Shown here piece after piece: positions 1 to 8,209 of a stretch of 64,000 nt of DNA (its first letter is position 1; the number at the start of each line of letters is the position of its first letter). The notes under the pieces were generated by a model, which saw nothing but the letters and a program-made list of their open reading frames with translations, did not search any database and was not told where the DNA came from. This DNA comes from JANQPX01 sp965204405. Lineage in GTDB: Bacteria; Pseudomonadota; Alphaproteobacteria; Geminicoccales; Geminicoccaceae. The DNA is taken from the NCBI GenBank assembly GCA_965204405.1, contig CBDBEN010000005.1:2294001-2358000 (forward strand), in the 5' to 3' direction. A program made the position numbers and the translations under genes.

Positions 1-977
1 TGGACGAGATCGCTCTCCAGGATTTCGCGATAGTGGTCATAGGCCTCGGCGGCGATCAGCGTGCCGTGGCGCTTGGTGATCTCGACCACCTCGTCGAGCA
101 TGGGTAGGCGGCGGCGCTCGATGCTGATGCCGGCCTCACGCAGGGTTTCGATCGAGGCCTCGAAATTGGCCGCAACGGCACCGTCAAGGCCATCCAGCAC
201 GACATTTTCCGGAACCACCAGGCGAAGTTCATCAACCGTCGCGGCGGCCGGCATGGCCGGTGGCTGTCCGCGCAGCACGGCATCCAGCAGGATGCAGTCC
301 TCGACGGAATGGGCAAGCGGGCCGATGGTGTCGAGGGTGATCGAGAGAGGAACGACGCCTTCCTTCGAGATCCGCCCCTCCGAACTCTTGTAGCCGGTCA
401 GGCCGTTGAACGCTGCGGGAATGCGCACCGAACCGCCTGTATCCGAACCGATCGCGCAAGGAACGAGGCCCCGGCTGATGGCGGTAGCCGAACCAGATGA
501 TGAGCCGCCCGGTGCACGCGCCGTCTTGAAATCATGAGGGACAGAGGGGGTGCCGAAATGCGGGTTGAGACCGATACCGGAATAGGCGAATTCCGTGAGG
601 TTGACCTTGCCAAGGGAGACCATGCCTGCTGCTGCGGCGTGGGCGACGATCGGCGCGTCGTGGGCCGCAGGCTCGATCTCCCGGCGAAGATCGGAGGCTG
701 CGGTGGTCGGCGTGTCTTCGAGGTCGATCAGGTCTTTCCAGGCGATCGGCACGCCGTCCAGGGGACCGAGCGGCCGACCTTCGCCGTGGCGTTCGCGGCT
801 GGCAAGAGCTTCCTGACGTGCCCGTCCTGCCGTGATGATGATGAAGACCGGCTCGTTTTCAAGGACGGCGATGCGTTCCAGGAAGAATTCCGCAACCTCG
901 ATCGGATCGAGGCCTGCCGCAATCATGCGGCCCACATCGGCCGCGGATCGTTTGTGAAGATCGAAAGGCAGTCTCAC
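1..977 (-). CDS. Amidase signature family enzyme (3' end cut by window edge)
   Basis: This is the N-terminal 325 codons of an amidase-signature hydrolase, which cleaves amide bonds with a Ser-cisSer-Lys triad. All three residues are visible: Lys81 in AWKDL, Ser159 in GGSSSGS, and Ser183 in GSDTGGSVRIPA. The start is GTG; an in-frame TAA lies 33 bases upstream of it and a GGGAGG ribosome site sits about 9 bases before it. The gene follows the Ldh-type dehydrogenase by 151 bases on the same strand, so it is probably the last known member of the 1-7 kb catabolic operon. GatA is a family alternative, but there is no gatC or gatB beside it and the context is catabolic, so a small-molecule amidase is more likely. 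The substrate is unknown. Confidence 0.88.
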   Translation of the reverse strand, partial: MRLPFDLHKRSAADVGRMIAAGLDPIEVAEFFLERIAVLENEPVFIIITAGRARQEALASRERHGEGRPLGPLDGVPIAWKDLIDLEDTPTTAASDLRREIEPAAHDAPIVAHAAAAGMVSLGKVNLTEFAYSGIGLNPHFGTPSVPHDFKTARAPGGSSSGSATAISRGLVPCAIGSDTGGSVRIPAAFNGLTGYKSSEGRISKEGVVPLSITLDTIGPLAHSVEDCILLDAVLRGQPPAMPAAATVDELRLVVPENVVLDGLDGAVAANFEASIETLREAGISIERRRLPMLDEVVEITKRHGTLIAAEAYDHYREILESDLV

Positions 978-1128
978 GATCGCACAGCCTCCCAGCTTGA
1001 GATGTTACGTCATCCCGTTGGCCACCATCGGCACTACTCACTTCTGAGCGGCTAGGCGCCAAGTCAAGGTCGCGGGGCTATGAAGCTGGGCTCGGATAAC
1101 GTTTGGAAGCTGTCCGATCTCGGAAAGG

Positions 1129-2142
1129 TCAGGTTTGAAGGCAGCTCTTGACCTTCTCCAGCGTTGCCGGATTGACGGTGACGCCCTGCCGGTCCGCTCG
1201 GCGCTTGGCTGCTCTTCGTCCATCACCCGGAAGACGCACGCCGGGCTGGTCGCGCATGTCGTCGACCAGGACTGTGAGACGCTCGGTAAACAGGTTGTTC
1301 GAGGTCGAGGAGGGATCGACCGCGAGGAAGAACTGGCCGGTTTGCGGCGGGCCGCCCTTGGTGCCGGAAAACGGGCTCGCATGAATGCCCAAGGTCGCAC
1401 CGGTCATGGCGGCCGCCATGATTTCGACCATCAGGGCGACACCGACGCCTTTATAGCCGCCGGACGGTGCCATCGAGCCTTTAAGCGCGATCTCGGGATC
1501 GGTGGTCGGCATGCCGTCCGGGTCGAGTGCCCACTCCGGCGGTATCGGCAGGCCCTCCCGCGCATGTTTCATGATTTCGCTCTTGGCGATCACACTGGCG
1601 CTTTGATCGATGAGGATGGCGACATCGCCGGCGCCGTCGGGGGCGGCCAGCGAAAAGGGATTGGTGCCGACCACGGGGCGGCGGCCGCCGACCGGGGCAA
1701 TCGAGGCGGGTGCATTGGTGAAGCCGATCGCCAGGAAGCCTTCCAGAGCGAGGCGCCTCGTGTGATAGCCGAGCACGCCGCAATTGTAGGAATTGGAGAT
1801 CGCAAGCGCTGCAACACCCTGCTCCCTGGCGGTCGGGATCAGGGTTTCGAAGCCTAGATCGATCGCCGGGTGGGCAAAGCCGGTCGCGGCATCGACCGTG
1901 ATCACCGAAGGGGCAGGCCGGGTGAGAACGGGCTTTGCCTGCCCATCGACCTTGCCGCAGCGGACATGCTCGCAATAGGTCGGGATATAGGCGAGACCGT
2001 GACTGGCGATGCCGTCGGCCTCGGTCGCCGCGGTCGCCTTCGCCAGCGGCTTGGCGTTGGTTTCGGCGGTTCCCGCAGCAACCAGCGCTCGAAAGGCGAG
2101 GTCTTCGATGTCGTCGAGAGTCATGGCGGGCGCTTCGGTCAT
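1129..2142 (-). CDS. Ldh family (malate/L-lactate/sulfolactate-type) NAD(P)-dependent oxidoreductase
   Basis: A 337-residue member of the type-2 malate/lactate dehydrogenase family, which oxidises 2-hydroxy acids or reduces cyclic imino acids with NAD(P). Family hallmarks are present: the catalytic-His motif ASHGLAY near residue 50, NSYNCGVLGYH near 145, and GTNPFSLAAPDG near 183. The length is close to the usual 330-350. ATG at 2142 is followed by an in-frame ATG six codons on, so the first few residues are uncertain. It is preceded by a 137-base gap holding a TGGT-TTG-ACCA inverted repeat, so it may have its own promoter within the larger operon. Sulfolactate, ureidoglycolate and delta-1-pyrroline-2-carboxylate enzymes all belong to this family; the sequence alone does not choose between them. 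Confidence 0.88.
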   Translation of the reverse strand: MTEAPAMTLDDIEDLAFRALVAAGTAETNAKPLAKATAATEADGIASHGLAYIPTYCEHVRCGKVDGQAKPVLTRPAPSVITVDAATGFAHPAIDLGFETLIPTAREQGVAALAISNSYNCGVLGYHTRRLALEGFLAIGFTNAPASIAPVGGRRPVVGTNPFSLAAPDGAGDVAILIDQSASVIAKSEIMKHAREGLPIPPEWALDPDGMPTTDPEIALKGSMAPSGGYKGVGVALMVEIMAAAMTGATLGIHASPFSGTKGGPPQTGQFFLAVDPSSTSNNLFTERLTVLVDDMRDQPGVRLPGDGRRAAKRRADRQGVTVNPATLEKVKSCLQT

Positions 2143-2176
2143 CTGCGTTCTTTCGGTTTGGTCATGGAGAAGATCA

Positions 2177-2189
2177 GTGGTTTGACCAC
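2177..2189. promoter_or_regulatory. Candidate GntR/FadR-type operator upstream of the Ldh gene
   Basis: GTGGT-TTG-ACCAC is a perfect 13-base inverted repeat, 35 bases upstream of the Ldh start. It matches the TGGTnnnACCA pattern typical of FadR-subfamily GntR regulators. No GntR gene is in the window, so the regulator, if any, is encoded elsewhere. A short repeat of this kind can also occur by chance. Confidence 0.35.
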
Positions 2190-2279
2190 ATCATTTGGTT
2201 GGCTCATTGCGCATGAACAATCTCTCGAAGTCCAGGGATTGACGATGTGCGTTATGAATCATCCTAAGTGATCATACCA

Positions 2280-2942
2280 TTAGTTGTTGTCGCTAAGGCC
2301 GGCACCGGCGCCGGACAAGCGGGACGCCTCGGTTGCCGGTGCGAAGGTGCGCTGGGCAAAGACGGCAAGCCGGCTCCAGGTTGCAGCATCGACGTCACGG
2401 CTCGCTTCGCGGCAGGATGGCGCCGCTTCAACCTGTTCAGGCCTGCGGTCGGCTAGCCTGCAGAGCACTTGTTTGGTGCTCCTCAAGGTCAGGGCGGTGC
2501 GATCACCGTCGATCACCATACCGTCCGGTGTCAGGATGACCAGGATATTGTCCCAGGAGAGTGCGATCGCCGTCGACGTGAGCTTGGCGGCACCTGCCGC
2601 ATAGGGTGCGAGAAGCAGCGGCTGGGCGGTTGCGCCGAGTTCGATGGGGCGTCCTTCGGCGATTGCTGCCGCGCGATCGCAAAGAGCAGCACCGGTGATC
2701 AGCGGGCAGAGCTTGCCGGACGAGGCTTGCCAGACGCCGCCTCCAGTTTCAGGCGCCAGCTCGGCGAAATCCTTCCTGTCGTTGCGGGTCAGGATGTCGG
2801 CAAGCTGTTCCGCTCCCGGAAGACCCCGCGCCGTCAGCCAGCGCGCCGCCTTGCCGGCCTCCTCGGCGATACCCCAGGGCAGTCCGGCCCCGCGCGCCGC
2901 GCGCTTGCCCATCGCCTCGATCTCGTTGAGGGAGAACCCCAT
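2280..2942 (-). CDS. DUF3726 domain-containing protein
   Basis: A 220-residue cytosolic protein of unknown function that resembles the DUF3726 family (motifs such as GLPWGIAEEAGKAARWL near the N-terminus). There is no signal peptide or membrane segment. The start chosen is the ATG whose first base overlaps the stop of the upstream 566-aa gene (TAATG), which implies translational coupling; a start 10 codons further up is possible but less likely. It sits between that unknown gene and the Ldh dehydrogenase in the catabolic operon. The tight coupling suggests the two unknown proteins act together. The DUF assignment is from memory of the family's look. Confidence 0.75.
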   Translation of the reverse strand: MGFSLNEIEAMGKRAARGAGLPWGIAEEAGKAARWLTARGLPGAEQLADILTRNDRKDFAELAPETGGGVWQASSGKLCPLITGAALCDRAAAIAEGRPIELGATAQPLLLAPYAAGAAKLTSTAIALSWDNILVILTPDGMVIDGDRTALTLRSTKQVLCRLADRRPEQVEAAPSCREASRDVDAATWSRLAVFAQRTFAPATEASRLSGAGAGLSDNN

Positions 2943-4642
2943 TATTGAACCTTCCGCATCGGGGGATAACACCAGCCATCGCCGTCGCTCGCAGCGACCT
3001 CGTGCGGAAAGGGGGCGTCGCGGAACATGTTGATGCGCACCCAGCGGTCCGAGCGCGGGTCGAAATGGGTGGCGCCGAAGAAGGAGAGCTTGCAGCGAAG
3101 AAGGTCGATCGGCAGGAGGGCCGAGGAGATGGTGTTGTCGCGGATCTCGGCATAGGGAAATTTAGCGGCGATCTGCGCGCGCCTTGCGATATGGCGATGC
3201 TCGGGACGGGCGAGGAGGAAGGCGGCAACCGTCGGCTCGCCGTTCCAGCGATCGATATCCCTAGCCATGGCCGCTGCGTCGCGGCCGGGAGCGAGCGGCT
3301 GTTCGAAGGGTTCGATCGGCTCCTCGAAGCGCTCGCCGAGGCGGGGCTCCAGCTTTTCCTCCGAAACATACCAGACGCGCGCCAGACTTTCGGGCGACGT
3401 CCAATCGATATCCAGCGCCCAGCCATAGACGTCGTCGACGATCTCCCGGAGTTTCGTCAGCGGCATCATACCGTCGATGCGAAAGGCGACGTCCTCGTCG
3501 GCGCCCATCGTCTGGGTCAGATCATCCACCAGATCGCCATAGGGCTCGAGCATCAGCGAGACCAACTGCTCCTGGCCCTCGATCGAGAGGTTCTTCTCCG
3601 CCCAGTGGTAGAGCCGGTCCCAGGGAGCCTCGTCGTCGAGATGGCCTTCGGCGACATGCTGTATCAAGTGGTCGAGATCGGCGCGCAGCATGGTCAGTTT
3701 TTGGATCTGCAGCGAATGCTCGGAAGACCATTCCTCGGCATTGATGCGGGCGCGCTCGGCGAATGCCTTGAAGATCGTCTTGTCGTCCGCCGTGGCCCGG
3801 GGCAGGCTCCGGACACGGGCAAGCGCCTCTTCGCGGGCGGCGATCCAGTTGTTGAGCAGCATCGGATGATGGACGATAAATGGGGCCATGCCGAGCCCGG
3901 TGGAATTGCCGACCCCGAAGCGCCGCCGGAGGGCAGGTTCGATCGGCACCGCCTTTTCAGGGGACTTGGCGCTTGCCAAATGTTCGACCAGGTCGAGGAC
4001 ATAGGCGCGGGTCAGGAACACCGAGAGGAGCTCCGCCTGGAAGGGGCCGCTGAACTCCGGCCGATCGGCGATCGCTTCACGGTCGGCGGCGCCGAACTTG
4101 CCGGAGCCGTAGACGGCGGTGGTGCGCATCAAATAGCCAACGGCGTCGATCTTCTGCCGGTCCGGTTGCTGGCCAGCGGCAAGGCAGTCCACCACATGAT
4201 CGAACAGACGCACCGAACGGTTGGCGCGGGAGAGGGAGATTTCCTTGGCCGAGATGCGGCCGGCCTCCTGCTTCGGCACGTTCCAGGAAAGGCGCTCGAT
4301 GTCGTCTTCGCTGGGAATGCCGTCGAACAGGGTGAAAGTGCTGTCCCAGGCCTCCGCGATCACCCGATCCGAGCGCTGGTCCGGCGGCAGGTCGTGGCCG
4401 AAGCAGACGAGACTATAGGAGCGCGCCGGGCCGTGCGCCGAATAGACGGCCGTGCCCACGCCTTTTTCGTCGATGTCGAAGACCGGGCGATCGAAGGTCC
4501 AGCGCTCTCGCTGCAACCGTCGTAGAAGGGTGCGCATGAAGGAAAGGCGGCATTGGTGGAGCGAGCCGAGCCGGGCGAGGCGCATGACGGTGGCAGGCGG
4601 GCGCAAAGGCACATCAGGGGCCGCGCATTGTCTCGCATCCAT
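2942..4642 (-). CDS. Conserved hypothetical protein (566 aa) of the catabolic operon
   Basis: I do not recognise a named family. The protein is about 566 residues, soluble, rich in acidic and aromatic residues, with no signal peptide. Striking conserved-looking segments are YGSGKFGAADR near residue 180 and STGLGMAPFIVHHPMLLNNW near 248, the latter with a His-His pair. The start is ATG at 4642, with GGGAGG seven bases upstream; a GTG one codon earlier is poorly spaced. The stop overlaps the DUF3726 start by one base. It lies 70 bases downstream of the M19-like gene. Its fixed place among a dehydrogenase, a hydrolase-like protein and DUF3726 suggests an enzyme or enzyme-assembly role in breaking down one specific compound, but this is inference. 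Confidence 0.8.
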   Translation of the reverse strand: MDARQCAAPDVPLRPPATVMRLARLGSLHQCRLSFMRTLLRRLQRERWTFDRPVFDIDEKGVGTAVYSAHGPARSYSLVCFGHDLPPDQRSDRVIAEAWDSTFTLFDGIPSEDDIERLSWNVPKQEAGRISAKEISLSRANRSVRLFDHVVDCLAAGQQPDRQKIDAVGYLMRTTAVYGSGKFGAADREAIADRPEFSGPFQAELLSVFLTRAYVLDLVEHLASAKSPEKAVPIEPALRRRFGVGNSTGLGMAPFIVHHPMLLNNWIAAREEALARVRSLPRATADDKTIFKAFAERARINAEEWSSEHSLQIQKLTMLRADLDHLIQHVAEGHLDDEAPWDRLYHWAEKNLSIEGQEQLVSLMLEPYGDLVDDLTQTMGADEDVAFRIDGMMPLTKLREIVDDVYGWALDIDWTSPESLARVWYVSEEKLEPRLGERFEEPIEPFEQPLAPGRDAAAMARDIDRWNGEPTVAAFLLARPEHRHIARRAQIAAKFPYAEIRDNTISSALLPIDLLRCKLSFFGATHFDPRSDRWVRINMFRDAPFPHEVAASDGDGWCYPPMRKVQ

Positions 4643-4712
4643 CACTCGCCCTCCCTTGCTGCTTCGGGTTGAGGTGACATGCGATACCGGCCTTCAGCCG
4701 GACGAAGTCACC

Positions 4713-5729
4713 TTAGTCGGCAGTCGCCGGCCCGAAGCTCTTTTCATAGAAACGCAGCCAGTTCTCGCCCATGATGCCTGCGACCTCGGCGTCACCTAGA
4801 CCGGTAGCCCGAAGGCCGGCTTCGATGGTCGAGAAATCCCGATTGTCCTTGAACCAGGACGGCATCGGCGGAAAGCCCGCATCGTTCTTCGAACCTTCGC
4901 CGTAGTCGATTTCCTTGGTCCAGCGGCCGACCCGCATCCAGGTCACCACACTGTCCGGCTGGTCCTGACAAAGATCGGTGCCGATGCCCAAGTTTTCCGG
5001 CCCCATGAGGTCTGCCGTGCGGGCGATCATCTCGCAGAAGCTCTCCAGCGTGCAGTTCGACTTGTCTTTGAGGTGGTGGGGGTAAACGGAAAAGCCAAGC
5101 ATGCCGCCGGAATGGCCCAGGGCTTTCAGCACCTCGTCGGATTTGTTGCGCAACGCCGGGTGCCAAAAGGACGGGTTGGCGTGGGTGATCGCGATCGGCC
5201 TTTCTGAAAGATCGATGGCTTCCATCGTCGAGCGTTCGGCGGAATGGCTCATGTCGACCACCATGCCGACCCGGTTCATCTCCTTTATCACCTGTTTGCC
5301 CATGCGGGTGATGCCAGGATCCTCCGCCTCGTAGCAGCCGGTCGCCAGCAGGGATTGGTTATTGTAGCTGAGCTGCATGAAGCGTGCGCCGAGGGTGTGC
5401 AGAACCTCAACCAGCCCGATGTCGTCCTCGATCGGGGAAGGGTTTTGGAACCCAAAGAAAATCGCGGTGCGCCCGGTCTCCCACGCACGCCTGACATCGT
5501 CGCCGGTGCGTCCCTGAAAGATCACGTCCGGAAACTGCTCGAACCAGCGGTTCCAGCGCTCGATATTGAGCACTGTCTCACGAAAATTCTCATGATAGGC
5601 GATGGTGACATGCACCGCATCCACGCCGCCTTCGCGCATCTGCCGAAAAATCTTCTCCGACCAGTTCGCATACTGCAAATTATCAACTCGGTGCGACCGA
5701 GAGCGTTGATTTTGCTCCGAGTTTGGCAT
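4713..5729 (-). CDS. Membrane dipeptidase (peptidase M19)-like protein with missing metal ligands
   Basis: About 338 residues with the M19 renal-dipeptidase fold signature. Retained motifs are VVDMSHS (His162), AITHAN (His183) and GIGTDL (Asp252). The usual N-terminal His-x-Asp metal motif is not seen (RVDNLQYANWS stands there), and the bridging Glu of the EG motif seems to be Gln95 in FGFQNPSP, so a classical two-zinc dipeptidase site is unlikely. The ATG at 5729 was chosen because it lies four bases after the aldehyde dehydrogenase stop with GGAG upstream; the longer reading frame adds 30 low-complexity residues. It probably acts on a small amide or lactone in the same pathway rather than on dipeptides. 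It may have one metal or a changed chemistry. Confidence 0.82.
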   Translation of the reverse strand: MPNSEQNQRSRSHRVDNLQYANWSEKIFRQMREGGVDAVHVTIAYHENFRETVLNIERWNRWFEQFPDVIFQGRTGDDVRRAWETGRTAIFFGFQNPSPIEDDIGLVEVLHTLGARFMQLSYNNQSLLATGCYEAEDPGITRMGKQVIKEMNRVGMVVDMSHSAERSTMEAIDLSERPIAITHANPSFWHPALRNKSDEVLKALGHSGGMLGFSVYPHHLKDKSNCTLESFCEMIARTADLMGPENLGIGTDLCQDQPDSVVTWMRVGRWTKEIDYGEGSKNDAGFPPMPSWFKDNRDFSTIEAGLRATGLGDAEVAGIMGENWLRFYEKSFGPATAD

Positions 5730-5733
5730 GGGG

Positions 5734-7182
5734 CTACTCCGGCAGACCGGATGCGATGTAGGAAGTCTTGACGGTGGTGTAGAACTCCTTGGCATAGCCG
5801 CCCTGCTCACGCGGACCATAGGAGCTGTCGCCGCGGCCGCCGAAAGGGACGTGGTAGTCGGTGCCGGCGGTCGGCAGATTGACCATCACGCAGCCGGTTC
5901 GGGCATGGCGCCTGAAATGGTTGGCGCGGGCGAGCGAGCGGGTGACGATGCCCGAGGTCAGGCCGAAATTGGTGTCATTGACGGTCGCCAGCGCCTCCTC
6001 ATAGGAGGAGACCTGGATCACGGCGGCGATCGGGGCGAACATCTCTTCACGGTTGATCCGCATGGCGTTGGTGCTGTTGGCGAACACGGCAGGCGCCATG
6101 TAGTACCCCTCGGTCGGCCGTTCCAATCGCTCGCCGCCGCAAAGCAGCTCCGCGCCCTCGCTCTTGCCGGTCTCTATATAGTCGAGATTATCCTTGAGCT
6201 GCCCGTCGCTCACCACTGGTCCGATTTGCGTGCCCTCAGCGAGGGCATGCCCTACGTTGAACGCCTTGGCACCGGCGACCAGCTTTTCGACGAAGGCATC
6301 ATGGACGCCCTCATGGACGATCAGGCGGGAGGAGGCGGTGCATTTCTGGCCGCTGCCGCCGAACGCTCCGCCCAGCGCCACCGCAACCGCGATGTCGAGG
6401 TCGCCGTCGTCCATGATGGCAAGGGCGTTCTTCGAGCCCATCTCCATTTGCACCCTGGTGAGGTTCTGGATGGCCGCCGAGGCAATTCCCTTGCCCACGG
6501 GCACCGAGCCGGTGAACGAGATGGCATCGACGCCCGGGCTTTCCACCAGCCGCTGACCGATCGAACCGCCTGATCCCATGACCAGACTGAACAGGCCCTT
6601 GGGCAGATCCTGCTTGGCGATGATCTCGGTCAGGGCCACAGCGGAAGCAGGGGTAAGGTTGGCAGGCTTCCAGATCACGGCATTGCCGAAGGCCAGCGCC
6701 GGCGCGATCTTCCAGCTTGCGGTTGCCGTCGGGAAGTTCCAGGGGGAAATCACCGCCACCACGCCCACCGGCTCCCGGCGGACGTCGATGTCGACGCCGG
6801 GCCGCACACTGTCCGCATTATCGCCGATCTGGCGAAGCGTCTCGGCGGCATAGTAGGTAAAGAACTGGCCGGCTCGGTAAACCTCCCCCTTGCCTTCAGC
6901 GAGCGGTTTGCCTTCTTCGCGGGAAAGAAGCTCGCCGAGTTCCGCCGAGCGGGCCATCAGCTCCTCGCCGATCGCCATAAGAGCGTTTTGGCGCTGCTCG
7001 ATCCCGGCTGCGGCCCATTCAGCCTGTGCTTTCCGTACTGCATCCAGCGCCCTGTCGAGCTGCTCCGCATCGGCCTGCGTATAGAGGCCGATCACGTCGG
7101 AAAGGTCCGACGGGTTCAGGTTTTCGATCTCGCCTTTGCCCGCGACCCATTCGCCGCCGATGAAATTCAACTTTCGATCCAC
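5734..7182 (-). CDS. NAD(P)-dependent aldehyde dehydrogenase (alpha-ketoglutaric-semialdehyde-dehydrogenase-like)
   Basis: Aldehyde dehydrogenase of about 482 residues that oxidises an aldehyde to an acid. Landmarks are the cofactor loop ISPWNFP, the general base Glu247 in MEMGSKN, the catalytic Cys281 in GSGQKCTASSR, and a C-terminal VPFGGRGDSSYGPREQGGYAKEF stretch typical of the alpha-ketoglutaric semialdehyde dehydrogenase group. GTG at 7182 is preferred, with GGGGAG seven bases upstream; the ATG at 7242 would add 20 residues rich in Cys and Gly with no family counterpart. It is the first gene of the minus-strand operon and is divergent from the LysR gene. Its likely job is the aldehyde-oxidising step of that pathway; the exact substrate is not determinable. 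Confidence 0.92.
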   Translation of the reverse strand: MDRKLNFIGGEWVAGKGEIENLNPSDLSDVIGLYTQADAEQLDRALDAVRKAQAEWAAAGIEQRQNALMAIGEELMARSAELGELLSREEGKPLAEGKGEVYRAGQFFTYYAAETLRQIGDNADSVRPGVDIDVRREPVGVVAVISPWNFPTATASWKIAPALAFGNAVIWKPANLTPASAVALTEIIAKQDLPKGLFSLVMGSGGSIGQRLVESPGVDAISFTGSVPVGKGIASAAIQNLTRVQMEMGSKNALAIMDDGDLDIAVAVALGGAFGGSGQKCTASSRLIVHEGVHDAFVEKLVAGAKAFNVGHALAEGTQIGPVVSDGQLKDNLDYIETGKSEGAELLCGGERLERPTEGYYMAPAVFANSTNAMRINREEMFAPIAAVIQVSSYEEALATVNDTNFGLTSGIVTRSLARANHFRRHARTGCVMVNLPTAGTDYHVPFGGRGDSSYGPREQGGYAKEFYTTVKTSYIASGLPE

Positions 7183-7267
7183 AACCCATCTCCCCGCAGC
7201 ACACCCGGCACCATCCACGCCCTTGCAGACGAGTATGGACATGTCCTATTACTTCAGTCAAAGTCAA

Positions 7268-7283
7268 AATTCTGTACAGAATT
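7268..7283. promoter_or_regulatory. 16-base perfect palindrome in the divergent ALDH/LysR promoter region
   Basis: AATTCTGTACAGAATT is fully self-complementary and ends 17 bases before the LysR start. It lies in the gap between the divergent aldehyde dehydrogenase and LysR genes, where an autoregulating LysR protein would bind. Its position right before the LysR start suits repression of the regulator's own gene. Confidence 0.5.
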
Positions 7284-7299
7284 ACAAAAAAATTGAACT

Positions 7300-8184
7300 A
7301 TGGCGATTAAGATCGATATGCTTCGCTGCTTTGCCACCGTCGCGCAGAGCGGAAACCTTGCCGATGCCGCCGACAAGCTTGGCCGTACGCCCTCGGCGGT
7401 GTCGATGATGCTCAAACAGTTCGAGGAGCACCTGGGTGCGCCGCTGTTCGAGTCGGAGCGCAAAAGCCGGCTCACGGCATTCGGCGCCTTCACCCTCGAT
7501 CAGGCGACACGGGAACTCGAGCATTTCGAACGCACGGTTGCGTCGATCGAACAGTTTTCGCGCGCAAAGTCAGGCTTTGTCCGCGTGGCATGCGTCCCAT
7601 CGGTCGCCGAAGCGCTCCTGCCGGACGTGGTTCGCCGTTTTCTCCAGGATCATCCGGGCGTGCAGATCGACATCCGGGATATGGATAGTGCCGGCGTGCT
7701 GCGCGAGCTGGAGAAGGAGAGGGTGGATCTCGGCCTTGCGACGGCGCTCAGCATGAGTGCCGAGATTGCGCGGGAGGAGCTGTTCAGCGATGCCTTCGGC
7801 GTGGTCTGCCGGCCCGATCATCCTTTGGTGGAGCAAGGAGCACCAATCGGCTGGCCGGCGCTTCAGCCCTGGCCATTCATTGCGAATGGCGTCTGCCGCC
7901 CGATCGCGGATGAGACCTTCCAGCGGATCTTCGCCGGATCGCAGCTCATGGTCCGCAACACCACGTCATTGCTGGCGCTGGTGCGCGCCGATGTCGGGAT
8001 CACGGTGCTGCCACGCCTCGCGGTAGCTCGGGCAGAGGACAGCCTGTGCTTTCTTCCGGTCGCCGATCAGACGGCCAGGCGACGTATCGATATCCTGCGG
8101 TCCGCCTATCACACCCTCCCGCCTGCCGCGTTAGCCTTCGAAGGCGCTATCCGCCGCTCGGCAGCCGGCGCAGCCACGGCTTGA
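7300..8184 (+). CDS. LysR family transcriptional regulator
   Basis: A 294-residue LysR-type regulator. The winged helix-turn-helix covers about residues 4-63 (CFATVAQSGNLADAADKLGR, with SAVSMMLKQFEE as recognition helix), followed by the linker helix and a periplasmic-binding-protein-like effector domain from about residue 90. It is divergent from the aldehyde dehydrogenase gene, and a perfect 16-base palindrome lies just before its start. This arrangement strongly suggests it controls the 1-7 kb catabolic operon in response to the substrate or an intermediate. No other LysR gene is in the window. Confidence 0.92.
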   Translation: MAIKIDMLRCFATVAQSGNLADAADKLGRTPSAVSMMLKQFEEHLGAPLFESERKSRLTAFGAFTLDQATRELEHFERTVASIEQFSRAKSGFVRVACVPSVAEALLPDVVRRFLQDHPGVQIDIRDMDSAGVLRELEKERVDLGLATALSMSAEIAREELFSDAFGVVCRPDHPLVEQGAPIGWPALQPWPFIANGVCRPIADETFQRIFAGSQLMVRNTTSLLALVRADVGITVLPRLAVARAEDSLCFLPVADQTARRRIDILRSAYHTLPPAALAFEGAIRRSAAGAATA

Positions 8185-8209
8185 CGGTCACGCCAGCTAC
8201 GTCGTTCTC

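Noticed and set aside
2945..4525. Long open frame (526 codons) on the plus strand
   Set aside because: It is antisense to the 566-aa gene and has the Arg/Gly/Asp-rich composition typical of a shadow frame in GC-rich DNA; the minus-strand gene has a ribosome site and operon coupling.
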